Source: 67-14 sp020438345 (GTDB lineage Bacteria; Actinomycetota; Thermoleophilia; Solirubrobacterales; 70-9). Taken from it: a stretch of 64,000 bases of DNA. The notes under the pieces were generated by a model. It was not told the origin of the DNA. It saw only the letters and a program-made list of their open reading frames with translations, and ran no database searches. Positions 1 through 7,803 of the stretch are shown here, piece by piece (the first letter of the stretch is position 1; each line of letters starts with the position of its first letter). The stretch lies in NCBI GenBank assembly GCA_937872475.1, contig CALMSY010000014.1, positions 10,572-74,571 on the forward strand, given 5' to 3'. The translations under genes were made by a program, and so were the position numbers.

Positions 1-1977
1 TCCGACGTATCCGGGGGGTGCCCCGATCAGCCGGGCAACGGTGTGCTTCTCCATGTATTCGGACATGTCGAGTCGCACGATCGCCTGCTCGGTGTCGAAC
101 ATGAATTCGGCCAGCGACTTGGCCAGCTCGGTCTTGCCGACCCCGGTTGGTCCGAGGAAGAGGAAGGAGCCGATCGGCCGGTCCGGGTCGGAGAGTCCGG
201 CCCTTGAGCGGCGAAGCGCGTTAGCGACCGCTGAGACTGCTTCGTCCTGGCCGATCACCCGGTCGTGGAGGCGCTCCTCCATGTGGACCAGCTTCTCGAC
301 CTCGCCTTCCATCAGGCGGGTGACCGGGATACCGGTCCATTTGGCGACCACCTCGGCCACATCGGCTTCGGTCACTTCTTCGGTCAGCATGGTGCCGCCC
401 TCGGCCTGCAGTTCGGTCAGGCGGGTCTCGGCATCGGCGACCTGCTTTTCAAGTTCGGGGATCTCGGAGTAGCGCAATCTCGCCGCCCGTTCCAGGTCGG
501 CATCCCTTTCGGCCATTTCGGCTTCGCGGCTGGCCTCCTCGTGCCTGGCCTTGGCTTCCTTGATCTGCTCGATCAGGCCTTTCTCGGTCTGCCAGCGGGC
601 CTTCATCGCACTCGACTTCTCGTTGAGTTCCGCCAGCTCTTCCTCCAGCGTGCCGAGGCGTCCGCGCGAGGCTTCGTCGGTTTCCGCCTTGAGGGCTTCC
701 CGCTCGATTTCGAGCTGCTGGATCCGCCTCTCGACCTCGTCGATTTCGGTTGGCATCGAATCGATCTCGATCTTCAGCCGTGAGGCCGACTCGTCGATCA
801 GGTCGATCGCTTTGTCGGGCAGGAAGCGGTCGGCGATGTAGCGCTCGGAAAGCGTCGCGGCGGCGATGATCGCCGAGTCGGCGATCCGCACGCCATGGTG
901 GACCTCGTAGCGTTCCTTCAGTCCGCGCAGGATCGCGATCGTGTCGGGCACATCGGGCTCGCCCACGAGGACGGGCTGGAAGCGCCGCTCAAGGGCAGCA
1001 TCTTTTTCGATGTGCTGGCGGTACTCGTCGAGGGTGGTCGCACCGACCGCGCGCAGCTCGCCACGGGCCAGCATTGGCTTCAGCAGGTTCGCGGCATCAA
1101 CTGCGCCTTCCGCGGCGCCGGCCCCGACGATCGTGTGGAGCTCGTCGAGGAAGAGCACGATCTGGCCTTCCGCATCCTGGACCTCGGTCAGAACGGCCTT
1201 GAGCCGTTCCTCGAATTCGCCGCGATATTTGGAGCCTGCGAGCAAGGCACCGATGTCGAGCGCGATGACGCGGCGATCGACGAGACTCTCCGGCACGTCG
1301 CCGGAGACGATGCGCTGGGCGAGGCCCTCGACGATCGCGGTCTTGCCGACCCCGGGCTCTCCGATCAGGACCGGGTTGTTCTTGGTCCGGCGGGAAAGCA
1401 CCTGGATCACCCGGCGGACTTCCTCATCCCGGCCGATCACCGGATCGAGCTTGCCGGACACCGCATCCGCGGTCAGATCGCGGCCGAATTTCTCAAGTGC
1501 CTGGACCTGATCCTCGGGGTTGGGGGAGGTGACCTTGTGGGGTCCACGGACCTCACTGATTGCCTTGGCCAACGATGCCCGATCAGGGAGCAGATCGGCC
1601 AGCGGCGATTTCAAATCACTGATCGCGAGCAGCATGTGCTCGGTCGAGACATACTCGTCGCCCATCTGGGCCATTTCGCCCTCCGAGCGGCGCAGCACGT
1701 CGGTAAGGGCGGAGGAAGGCCGCGGATCCAAAGATTGCTGTTGGGCACCCTCACCCAGGGTGGGCAGGTCGGCCAGGGCCGACCGCGCACGGCTCTTGGT
1801 GGACGGAAGGTCGGCACCGAGCTTGTTCAGCACGGCGGGTACCAGCCCGTCTTCCTGTTCGAGCAGCGCTACGAGCAGGTGGGCCGGGACTATTTCGGGG
1901 TTTCTGGACGCGGCAGCCAGACGCTGCGCGGTCTGGATCGCCTCCTGGGATTTCACAGTAAATCTGTCTGGTTGCAC
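1..1977 (-). CDS. clpB: ClpB disaggregase (3' end beyond window)
   Basis: Hsp100/ClpB AAA+ ATPase that extracts proteins from aggregates in the cytoplasm together with DnaK, DnaJ and GrpE. The visible 659 residues hold the Clp N-terminal domain, a first AAA+ module with Walker A GEPGVGKT near residue 204, the charged coiled-coil middle domain (about 400-520) and the start of the second AAA+ module with GPTGVGKT near residue 607. The reading frame leaves the window at the pore-loop motif GAPPGYVG, so about 200 residues are missing. I start at GTG 1977 (VQPDRFTVKSQEA, the usual ClpB opening) because a promoter -10 box ends only 7 bases upstream. ATG 1995 is in frame but would lie upstream of the predicted transcript start. 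Identity is certain; the start is inferred. Confidence 0.96.
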   Translation of the reverse strand, partial: MQPDRFTVKSQEAIQTAQRLAAASRNPEIVPAHLLVALLEQEDGLVPAVLNKLGADLPSTKSRARSALADLPTLGEGAQQQSLDPRPSSALTDVLRRSEGEMAQMGDEYVSTEHMLLAISDLKSPLADLLPDRASLAKAISEVRGPHKVTSPNPEDQVQALEKFGRDLTADAVSGKLDPVIGRDEEVRRVIQVLSRRTKNNPVLIGEPGVGKTAIVEGLAQRIVSGDVPESLVDRRVIALDIGALLAGSKYRGEFEERLKAVLTEVQDAEGQIVLFLDELHTIVGAGAAEGAVDAANLLKPMLARGELRAVGATTLDEYRQHIEKDAALERRFQPVLVGEPDVPDTIAILRGLKERYEVHHGVRIADSAIIAAATLSERYIADRFLPDKAIDLIDESASRLKIEIDSMPTEIDEVERRIQQLEIEREALKAETDEASRGRLGTLEEELAELNEKSSAMKARWQTEKGLIEQIKEAKARHEEASREAEMAERDADLERAARLRYSEIPELEKQVADAETRLTELQAEGGTMLTEEVTEADVAEVVAKWTGIPVTRLMEGEVEKLVHMEERLHDRVIGQDEAVSAVANALRRSRAGLSDPDRPIGSFLFLGPTGVGKTELAKSLAEFMFDTEQAIVRLDMSEYMEKHTVARLIGAPPGYVG

Positions 1978-1984
1978 GCCACGA

Positions 1985-2013
1985 ATTGTACGCATTCAAC
2001 AACAGATTGTCAA
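1985..2013 (-). promoter_or_regulatory. clpB promoter, near-consensus sigma70 type
   Basis: Read on the minus strand: -35 TTGACA (2013-2008), a 17-base spacer, then -10 TACAAT (1990-1985). Only 7 bases separate the -10 from GTG 1977, so transcription should begin at or next to that codon, giving a leaderless mRNA. The -10 lies inside the reading frame opened by ATG 1995, which argues against that upstream start. Confidence 0.75.
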
Positions 2014-2014
2014 G

Positions 2015-2024
2015 AAATCTAAGT
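2015..2024 (-). promoter_or_regulatory. 10-base motif shared by clpB and dnaK control regions
   Basis: ACTTAGATTT occurs here immediately upstream of the clpB -35 and again at 7612-7603 just downstream of the dnaK -10. At clpB it is part of an imperfect inverted repeat, AGATT-N7-AATCT. It could be a half-site for HspR or another heat-shock regulator. The classical HAIR sequence (CTTGAGT-N7-ACTCAAG) is not seen at either promoter. Confidence 0.35.
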
Positions 2025-2257
2025 CATTCCCGCTTAGGTATAGGACAGGCCTTGCTTCAGGTCCACTTTGGCTCCTGAAAGACATTGAGAGTAAAGAAAC
2101 GGCCATGTGGCGCTCCAGCCTTCAACCTGGCTTTCCGAAACGGGATTGGAAGCCGCCCGGCCCGAGCCGTGGAGAATCGAAATGGCAGAAGCGGGTCGCT
2201 ATGGTCCCAAACTGCCATTTCGATTGGCCCTGGCCACTCCGGGTCCTGTCGGGACGA

Positions 2258-3202
2258 CTACTTGAGCCGGATCTTCACCCCGCTGGCCCGGCCGGTGATC
2301 TTCAGGGTGTAGCTGCCCTTCTTGAGTTTCCCGGCGCGGGGGATCCTGATCGTGGCCTTGCCGGCTTTGGCCCGGGTCTTGCCCTTGCGGGCCGCTTTGC
2401 CGTTCCGAACCAGTTTCCAGACCAAGTTGGCATTGACCGGTTTGGTCAGCTTCACCTTGCAGGTGACCTTGCGTTTGGCTTTCTCGGCCTTGGCCTTGCA
2501 GGTGACCTTGGCTCCCTCGGCGGGATGAGAGTTCTGTCCCGATGAGCCGGTTGGCCCGGTAGCCCCCGTGGGTCCCAGCGGACCGGTCGGGCCACTTGGA
2601 CCGCTGGGTCCGGTCGGACCCGAAGGGCCGGTCATACCACTCGGACCACTGGGGCCGGTATCGCCCGTGGTGCCGATCCCGGTCGGACCCGTCGGACCGA
2701 CCGCGTTGACCACGCCGATCGTGACCCCGGTGCTCGTGATGCCGAGCGAGTCGGTCAGGGTGATCCGGTGGCTGCTGATTCCCGGAGTGGTCGGAATGCC
2801 GCTGATCACGCCGGTGGTCGGATCCAGATCAAGCCCGGCCGGTAGGGCCGGGGCTGCGGTCACCGTCCTCGGGCCGGTCGCCTTGAGGGTCTTCGGCAAA
2901 GCCGAGAAAGGCTGTCCCTGGCTGACGAGCAGGGTTTCCTTGTAGGCGATCGCCGGCAGGAACCTCGAGGAAACGATCCAGGAGGACCCCGAACCGGGCT
3001 GGGCATTGTTGGCGATATCGGTGCCGACGATCAGGTCGGCTCGTCCGTCGCCGTTCACGTCGCCCGCTCCGGCCACCGAATACCCGCAACGGTCATCCGC
3101 CAAGGCTCCTGAGATGGTCACGTTCGCCTGGTTGCGCAGGTCACGGCTGCCCGTGGCCTGCGCCGATCCCGCCATCGCCAGCACACCGGTCAGGACCAAC
3201 AC
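2258..3202 (-). CDS. Secreted FG-GAP / Ig-like / collagen-like protein; signal peptide split by apparent frameshift
   Basis: Exported protein of unknown function lying between hspR and clpB. After the hydrophobic start LVLTGVLAMAGSAQA come one FG-GAP-like calcium-loop repeat (DVNGDGRADL), a putative Ig domain of the He_PIG type (PAGLDLDPTTGVISGIP), a collagen-like run of about 50 residues in Gly-Pro-Thr/Ser triplets (about 170-222), and a Lys-rich C-terminal domain ending KIRLK. The open frame starts at GTG 3202 and lacks a basic n-region. One base out of frame upstream, ATG 3236 encodes MSSMMLRGLLA, which would complete a normal signal peptide. So either one extra base is present near 3203-3220 or the assembly has an error. 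A single FG-GAP repeat cannot close a propeller, so it may be a remnant. Confidence 0.7.
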   Translation of the reverse strand: MLVLTGVLAMAGSAQATGSRDLRNQANVTISGALADDRCGYSVAGAGDVNGDGRADLIVGTDIANNAQPGSGSSWIVSSRFLPAIAYKETLLVSQGQPFSALPKTLKATGPRTVTAAPALPAGLDLDPTTGVISGIPTTPGISSHRITLTDSLGITSTGVTIGVVNAVGPTGPTGIGTTGDTGPSGPSGMTGPSGPTGPSGPSGPTGPLGPTGATGPTGSSGQNSHPAEGAKVTCKAKAEKAKRKVTCKVKLTKPVNANLVWKLVRNGKAARKGKTRAKAGKATIRIPRAGKLKKGSYTLKITGRASGVKIRLK

Positions 3203-3344
3203 CAGCCAGCAAACCCCTAAGCATCATGCTGCTCATCTCGTACCCGCCATTGTGCTTCACACCGGTCTACTCCCAGTGAGACCAGGCCAAGACAACTGAT
3301 GCCTGGGCCTTACAGCAAGGGCTCCCAAGCTGGAAGAGGAGCGT

Positions 3345-3809
3345 CTAGTCGGTAGAGCGGCGGACCGGGATCTCGACCGGCGGGTCGGGTTCGTACGCGC
3401 CGTAGGGGACGATCTCTGTGTGGAGGCGTTCGTGGACCCGGGCCATCTCCTCGGTCAGCTGGGTCTCCAGTTCTCGGGTGCGCTGACGCATCGCTTCCAG
3501 CTCGGCCCGCATCTGTTCGACCCTGGACTCCATTTCGAGGACCGTCTCGACGCCGGCCAGGTTGAGGCCTTCGTCGTTGGTCATCTGCTGGATCCGCTTC
3601 AGGCGTTCCACATCACGCTGCGAGTAAAGCCGGGTGTTCTTGGGCGAGCGTTTCGGCGTGATCAATCCGCGGGCTTCGTAGATCCTCAGGGTCTGGGGAT
3701 GCATGTCCGCCAGCTCCGCGGCCACCGAGATCATGAAGACGCCACGGTCCTCGTCGACGGTTACCTCGACCCGGCTTCGCTCCACCCTTCTGCCGCGTTG
3801 GTCGGGCAT
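3345..3809 (-). CDS. hspR: HspR heat-shock repressor, MerR family
   Basis: DNA-binding repressor that in actinobacteria controls the dnaK operon and clpB, usually with DnaK as co-repressor. Residues about 25-95 are a MerR-type winged helix (VAAELADMHPQTLRIYEARG, then RLYSQRDVERLKRI), followed by a coiled coil rich in Glu and Arg (about 105-140). The 154-residue length fits HspR. The ATG overlaps the dnaJ stop in a TGATG junction, so it is the last gene of the dnaK operon and probably represses it. The first 24 residues extend beyond the usual HspR start, so a later start is possible. The following 142 bases hold only a weak inverted repeat (3282-3306) that might end the operon. Confidence 0.93.
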   Translation of the reverse strand: MPDQRGRRVERSRVEVTVDEDRGVFMISVAAELADMHPQTLRIYEARGLITPKRSPKNTRLYSQRDVERLKRIQQMTNDEGLNLAGVETVLEMESRVEQMRAELEAMRQRTRELETQLTEEMARVHERLHTEIVPYGAYEPDPPVEIPVRRSTD

Positions 3810-4936
3810 CAGGAGCCTGATTTCACCTTGGCCCGGCGGAGCAGCTCGGCCCGCGGGTCCTCGCCGTTCATCGACTCGGCCAGTTGGTCGACGGCCCGGC
3901 GCTGATCGTCTGTGAGGTCTTTGGGTATCACCACATTCAAGCGGTACCGGATGTCGCCACGGTTCTTGCCGCCGGCCTGCGGCGGGCCTTCGCCACGCAG
4001 CCTCTGGATCGCACCGTTACCGGTGCCAGCCTGGACCCGGATCCGCTTGGTTCCGGACAGGGTCGGTACCTCGATCGTCCCCCCGCGCATCGCCTCGGTG
4101 ACGGAAATCGGTACCTCGGCCTCGAGATTGCCGTCATCGAGCCGCTTGAAGACCGGGGAGGGGGCGACCTGGATAGTCACGAAAAGATCCCCCGAAGGGG
4201 CGCCGCGAACTCCGGCTTCTCCCTTGCCGGCAACCCGGATCCGGGTGCCGTCCTTGACTCCGGCCGGGATGTTCACTTTATAGCGCTTGGTCTGATGAGT
4301 CAGGCCCGATCCGCCGCAAGTGTGGCAGGGGTTGGGGATGATCTGCCCGGTACCCTGGCACTGTGGGCAGGGCTGGCTGATCGAGAAGAAGCCCTGGCCC
4401 TGGGCTTCGACACCGCGACCCCCGCAACGGGGGCAGGTTTCCGGGCTGGTGCCCGGTTCGGCACCGGAACCGGAACAGGTCGGGCAGCGTTCCGACTTCG
4501 GGATCGTGACCGTGAGTTGGGTCCCGGACATCGCATCGTCGAAAGAGATCCGCGTGTCGGTTTCGAGGTCTCGGCCGCGCTGGGGCCCGGCGGCGTCGCC
4601 GCCACCGCGATTGAAGATGGTGGAGAAGATGTCACCGAAACCGCCCGGAGTGCCCTGGCCAAAAGGATTGCCCTGGGCGCCGCCCTGGCCAAACGGGCTA
4701 CCGCCCTGGCCAAAGCCGCCGAACATGCCGCCGCCGGAGTCGTATTCCTTGCGCTTTTCCTCGTCGCCGAGCACGTCATAGGCCGCCTGGACCTCCTTGA
4801 ACCTGTCCTCGGCAGCTTTGTCATCCGGATTGCGGTCCGGGTGGTATTGCCGCACCAGCTTGCGGTGGGCCTTCTTTATCTCTTCCTGCGATGCCTTCTT
4901 GCTGACACCAAGTACGTCGTAAAAATCCTTCGCCAT
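3809..4936 (-). CDS. dnaJ: DnaJ co-chaperone (Hsp40, type I)
   Basis: Stimulates DnaK ATPase and delivers unfolded clients. The J domain (residues 1-70) carries the essential HPD in QYHPDRNPDD. A Gly/Phe-rich segment with repeated FGQG follows (about 75-115). The zinc-binding region has four Cys pairs in order, CPTCSGSG, CPRCGGRG, CPQCQGTG and CHTCGGSG (about 150-215), and then the C-terminal substrate-binding domain. The length of 375 residues is normal. A strong Shine-Dalgarno sequence GGAGGTGAG precedes ATG 4936. It sits 44 bases after grpE and overlaps hspR. Confidence 0.97.
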   Translation of the reverse strand: MAKDFYDVLGVSKKASQEEIKKAHRKLVRQYHPDRNPDDKAAEDRFKEVQAAYDVLGDEEKRKEYDSGGGMFGGFGQGGSPFGQGGAQGNPFGQGTPGGFGDIFSTIFNRGGGDAAGPQRGRDLETDTRISFDDAMSGTQLTVTIPKSERCPTCSGSGAEPGTSPETCPRCGGRGVEAQGQGFFSISQPCPQCQGTGQIIPNPCHTCGGSGLTHQTKRYKVNIPAGVKDGTRIRVAGKGEAGVRGAPSGDLFVTIQVAPSPVFKRLDDGNLEAEVPISVTEAMRGGTIEVPTLSGTKRIRVQAGTGNGAIQRLRGEGPPQAGGKNRGDIRYRLNVVIPKDLTDDQRRAVDQLAESMNGEDPRAELLRRAKVKSGS

Positions 4937-4980
4937 TTCATCTCACCTCCCCGGTTGCTTCGGGGTCTGCTTGAAATCTG

Positions 4981-5646
4981 TCACTGACTGACCACGACCC
5001 GGGCGTGGCGGATCACGCTCTCCCCGGCCCGGTAGCCCTTCTGCATCTCTTCGATAACGACGCCCGACTGAACGCCCTCGGCCGGAAGGGCCTGAAGCGC
5101 CTCGTGAAGGTTCGGGTCGAAAACCTGGCCTTTCGAGTCGAAAGCCTCGACCCCCGCCTTCTTCAACACCGAATTCAAGTCCCGGTAGCTGACGATCACG
5201 CCCTGGGTCGTGACCGGGGCCTCGGCGGGAATCTCCCCCTCAAGGGCTGCGTCCTCGCTGATGCCCGCGGCATCGAGAACCCGTTCGAGGTTATCCACCG
5301 CCTCGATCAGTCCCGAGGCAACTTCGATCCGTCCGCGCTCGACCCGGGCCTGGCTTTCGGCTGCCATCCGCTTGCGGTAGTTGTCGAAGTCCGCCTTGGT
5401 CCGCTGGGCGAGCTGGAGATACTCGTCCCGCTGGGTCCGGGCCTCCTCGATCAGGGCGTTCAGGTCCTGTTCGACGCTGGCCCCGGCCGCCTCGTCGGCA
5501 ACTCGGGCTTCAGAGACCGGTTCCCCGGAAGACCCCTCCGGGGCGGCTTCCGCCGCCCCTTCGGGTTCGGGCTCCGACACCACTTCGGCGTCAACTACCT
5601 CTTCGGCTTCGGGCTGGACCGCCCGCTCTTCCGGCCCCGGGCTCAC
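4981..5646 (-). CDS. grpE: GrpE nucleotide-exchange factor
   Basis: Releases ADP from DnaK so the chaperone cycle can restart. Residues 1-65 are an acidic, Ala/Glu/Pro-rich tail. A long coiled coil follows (about 60-110, with QRTKADFDNYRKRMAAE), then the compact beta-domain ending in the conserved GYRAGESVIRHARVVVSQ. The length of 221 residues is typical of actinobacteria. The GTG start overlaps the dnaK stop in a GTGA junction, indicating translational coupling. Confidence 0.96.
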   Translation of the reverse strand: MSPGPEERAVQPEAEEVVDAEVVSEPEPEGAAEAAPEGSSGEPVSEARVADEAAGASVEQDLNALIEEARTQRDEYLQLAQRTKADFDNYRKRMAAESQARVERGRIEVASGLIEAVDNLERVLDAAGISEDAALEGEIPAEAPVTTQGVIVSYRDLNSVLKKAGVEAFDSKGQVFDPNLHEALQALPAEGVQSGVVIEEMQKGYRAGESVIRHARVVVSQ

Positions 5647-7547
5647 TTGCTTTCGTCCTCGTCAACCACTTCGGCGTCAATCACTTCCTCGTCATCCGGG
5701 GAAGGCTCACCGCCGGACGCGGCGTCTTCGGCACCGGCAGCCTGGGCCTCTGCCTGGGCTGCCTGGTAGACCTGCTCGGACACCTTGTGGAAGGCCGCCT
5801 GCAGCTCTTCGGTCTTCGCCTTGATGTCTTCGGCGTCTTCCGATTCCAGCACGCCTCTCAGCGTCGCGATCTTGTCTTCGATCTCGGTCTTTGAGGCACC
5901 GTCGATCTTGTCGCCGAGCTCCGCGACCTGCTTCTCCGAGGTGTAGGCGGCGTTCTCGCCGATGTTCCTCGCTTCAGCCAGCTCGCGCTGCTTGCGGTCA
6001 TCGTCGGCGTGGGCCTCGGCATCGGAGACCATGTTGTTGATCTCCTCGTCCGAGAGTCCGGAGCCGGACTTGATCTCGATCTTCTGTTCGGTGCCGGTGC
6101 CGAGGTCCTTGGCGGTCACGTTGATGATGCCGTTGGCGTCAATGTCGAATGTGACCTCGATCTGCGGCATGCCGCGGGGCGCCGGCGGGATACCGGTCAG
6201 CTGGAACTTGCCGAGGCTCTTGTTGTAAGCAGCCATCTCTCGCTCGCCCTGGAGCACGTGGATCTCGACCGACGGCTGGTTGTCCTCGGCGGTCGAGAAA
6301 GTCTCGGACTTGCGGCTCGGGATGGTCGTGTTGCGTTCGATCAGCTTGGTCATCACCCCGCCCTTGGTCTCGATGCCGAGGGTGAGCGGCGTGACATCCA
6401 GCAGCAGGACGTCCTTGACATCGCCGGCGAGCACACCGGCCTGGATAGCGGCGCCGACCGCGACGGCCTCGTCCGGGTTCACGCCCTGGTGCGGCTCCTT
6501 ACCGGTCAGTTCGGTGACTTTTTCGCGCACGGCAGGCATGCGGGTCATGCCGCCGACAAGGACGACGTGGTCGACTGTCGAATCAGCGTCACTGAGCGCC
6601 TGCTTGACCGGCCCGACCACCCGGTCGAGAAGTTCCGAAGTGAGCTCGTTGAGCTTCGAGCGGGTCAGCTTGATGTCGAGATGCTTCGGCTGGCCTTCAA
6701 CCGCGGTGATGAACGGGATGTTGATCTGCGTCTCCTGCGCGGAGGACAGTTCTATCTTCGCCTTCTCGGCGGCTTCGTAGAGCCGCTGAAGCGAGTTCTT
6801 GTCGGCACCGAGGTCAACACCCTGGTCCTTCTTGAATTCGGCGACCAGCCAGTCAACGATCGCTTTGTCGAAGTTGTCGCCACCGAGGTGGTTGTCCCCG
6901 GCGGTTGACTTCACGTCGAAGACGCCGTCGCCGATCTCGAGCACGGACACATCGAAGGTGCCACCGCCGAGGTCGAAAACGAGGATCGTCTGATCATCGT
7001 CTTCCTTGTCGAGGCCGTAGGCCAGTGAAGCCGCCGTCGGTTCGTTGATGATGCGCTTTACGTCCAGCCCGGCGATCTTGCCGGCGTCCTTGGTCGCCTG
7101 ACGCTGGTCGTCGTTGAAGTACGCAGGCACCGTGATCACTGCCGAGTCGACCGTTTCGCCCAGCTTCGCTTCGGCGTCGGCCCTGAGCTTGCCGAGGATC
7201 ATCGCGCTGATCTCCGGTGGTGAGTACTGCTTGCCGCGCACGTCGACGCGGACATCTCCGTTCGGGCCGGCTTCGACCTTGTACGGAATCATCGTCTCCT
7301 CTTCCTTGACTTCGGCTTCCTTACGGCCCATGAAGCGCTTGATCGAGAAGATCGTGTTCTCCGGGTTCATCACGGCCTGGCGCTTGGCTACGGTGCCGAC
7401 CAGCCGTTCATCCTTGTCGTTGAAGGCGACCACGGAAGGAGTGGTACGCCCGCCCTCGGAATTCTCGAGAACGGTCGGCTCGCCGCCTTCGAGGATTGCA
7501 ACGCACGAGTTGGTCGTGCCGAGGTCGATTCCTATCGTCTTTCCCAC
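5643..7547 (-). CDS. dnaK: DnaK chaperone (Hsp70)
   Basis: ATP-dependent foldase and first gene of the heat-shock operon. The nucleotide-binding domain (1-380) shows GIDLGTTNSCVA, the phosphate-2 motif FDLGGGTFDVSVL and the adenosine motif VVLVGGMTRMPAV. The linker DVLLLDVTPLTLGIE leads to the substrate-binding domain (about 390-500) and helical lid. The C-terminus is rich in Asp and Glu (DDEEVIDAEVVDEDE). Length 634. The start is GTG 7547, preceded by AGGAG. The gene overlaps grpE by 4 bases. Confidence 0.98.
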   Translation of the reverse strand: MGKTIGIDLGTTNSCVAILEGGEPTVLENSEGGRTTPSVVAFNDKDERLVGTVAKRQAVMNPENTIFSIKRFMGRKEAEVKEEETMIPYKVEAGPNGDVRVDVRGKQYSPPEISAMILGKLRADAEAKLGETVDSAVITVPAYFNDDQRQATKDAGKIAGLDVKRIINEPTAASLAYGLDKEDDDQTILVFDLGGGTFDVSVLEIGDGVFDVKSTAGDNHLGGDNFDKAIVDWLVAEFKKDQGVDLGADKNSLQRLYEAAEKAKIELSSAQETQINIPFITAVEGQPKHLDIKLTRSKLNELTSELLDRVVGPVKQALSDADSTVDHVVLVGGMTRMPAVREKVTELTGKEPHQGVNPDEAVAVGAAIQAGVLAGDVKDVLLLDVTPLTLGIETKGGVMTKLIERNTTIPSRKSETFSTAEDNQPSVEIHVLQGEREMAAYNKSLGKFQLTGIPPAPRGMPQIEVTFDIDANGIINVTAKDLGTGTEQKIEIKSGSGLSDEEINNMVSDAEAHADDDRKQRELAEARNIGENAAYTSEKQVAELGDKIDGASKTEIEDKIATLRGVLESEDAEDIKAKTEELQAAFHKVSEQVYQAAQAEAQAAGAEDAASGGEPSPDDEEVIDAEVVDEDESK

Positions 7548-7602
7548 TTTGTTTCTCCTGTTTGGGTATCTCGCAGCCGCATGAGGGTGCGGCCAAAGTT
7601 GA

Positions 7603-7644
7603 AAATCTAAGTGAGAGTATGTCAGATTTGTTGCTTTACGTCAA
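7603..7644 (-). promoter_or_regulatory. dnaK operon promoter and possible operator
   Basis: Minus strand: -35 TTGACG (7644-7639), 17-base spacer, -10 CATACT (7621-7616), leaving an untranslated leader of about 60 bases to GTG 7547. Just after the -10 is ACTTAGATTT (7612-7603), the 10-mer also found at clpB. With AAATCT in the spacer it forms an inverted pair flanking the -10. A repressor bound there would block RNA polymerase. Confidence 0.6.
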
Positions 7645-7706
7645 TTCATACGAGATTTGCAGGGATTTCCACTTGCCATGCGCGTCGCATGTCGTCCGGA
7701 ACCAAA

Positions 7707-7750
7707 CCGGGGGCGTTTGCTACCCGCTTTCGAATAGCAAACGCCCCCGG
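7707..7750. terminator. Perfect 16-bp hairpin between dnaK leader and EEP-family gene
   Basis: Arms 7707-7722 and 7735-7750 are exactly complementary (CCGGGGGCGTTTGCTA and its reverse complement) with a 12-base loop. It lies about 55 bases after the stop of the minus-strand gene ending at 7804 and upstream of the dnaK promoter. The most likely role is terminator of that gene, protecting the dnaK promoter from read-through. There is no long T-run, only a T-rich TTTGGTT on the minus side. Confidence 0.6.
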
Positions 7751-7803
7751 AGGCAATTCGCCGGCAATCTTCATTTTGCCGACGACAGAATTATGGCCTG
7801 CCT

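Noticed and set aside
3345..7700. Classical CIRCE or HAIR heat-shock operator
   Set aside because: I looked upstream of dnaK and clpB for both consensus sequences and did not find either; only the shared 10-mer was visible.
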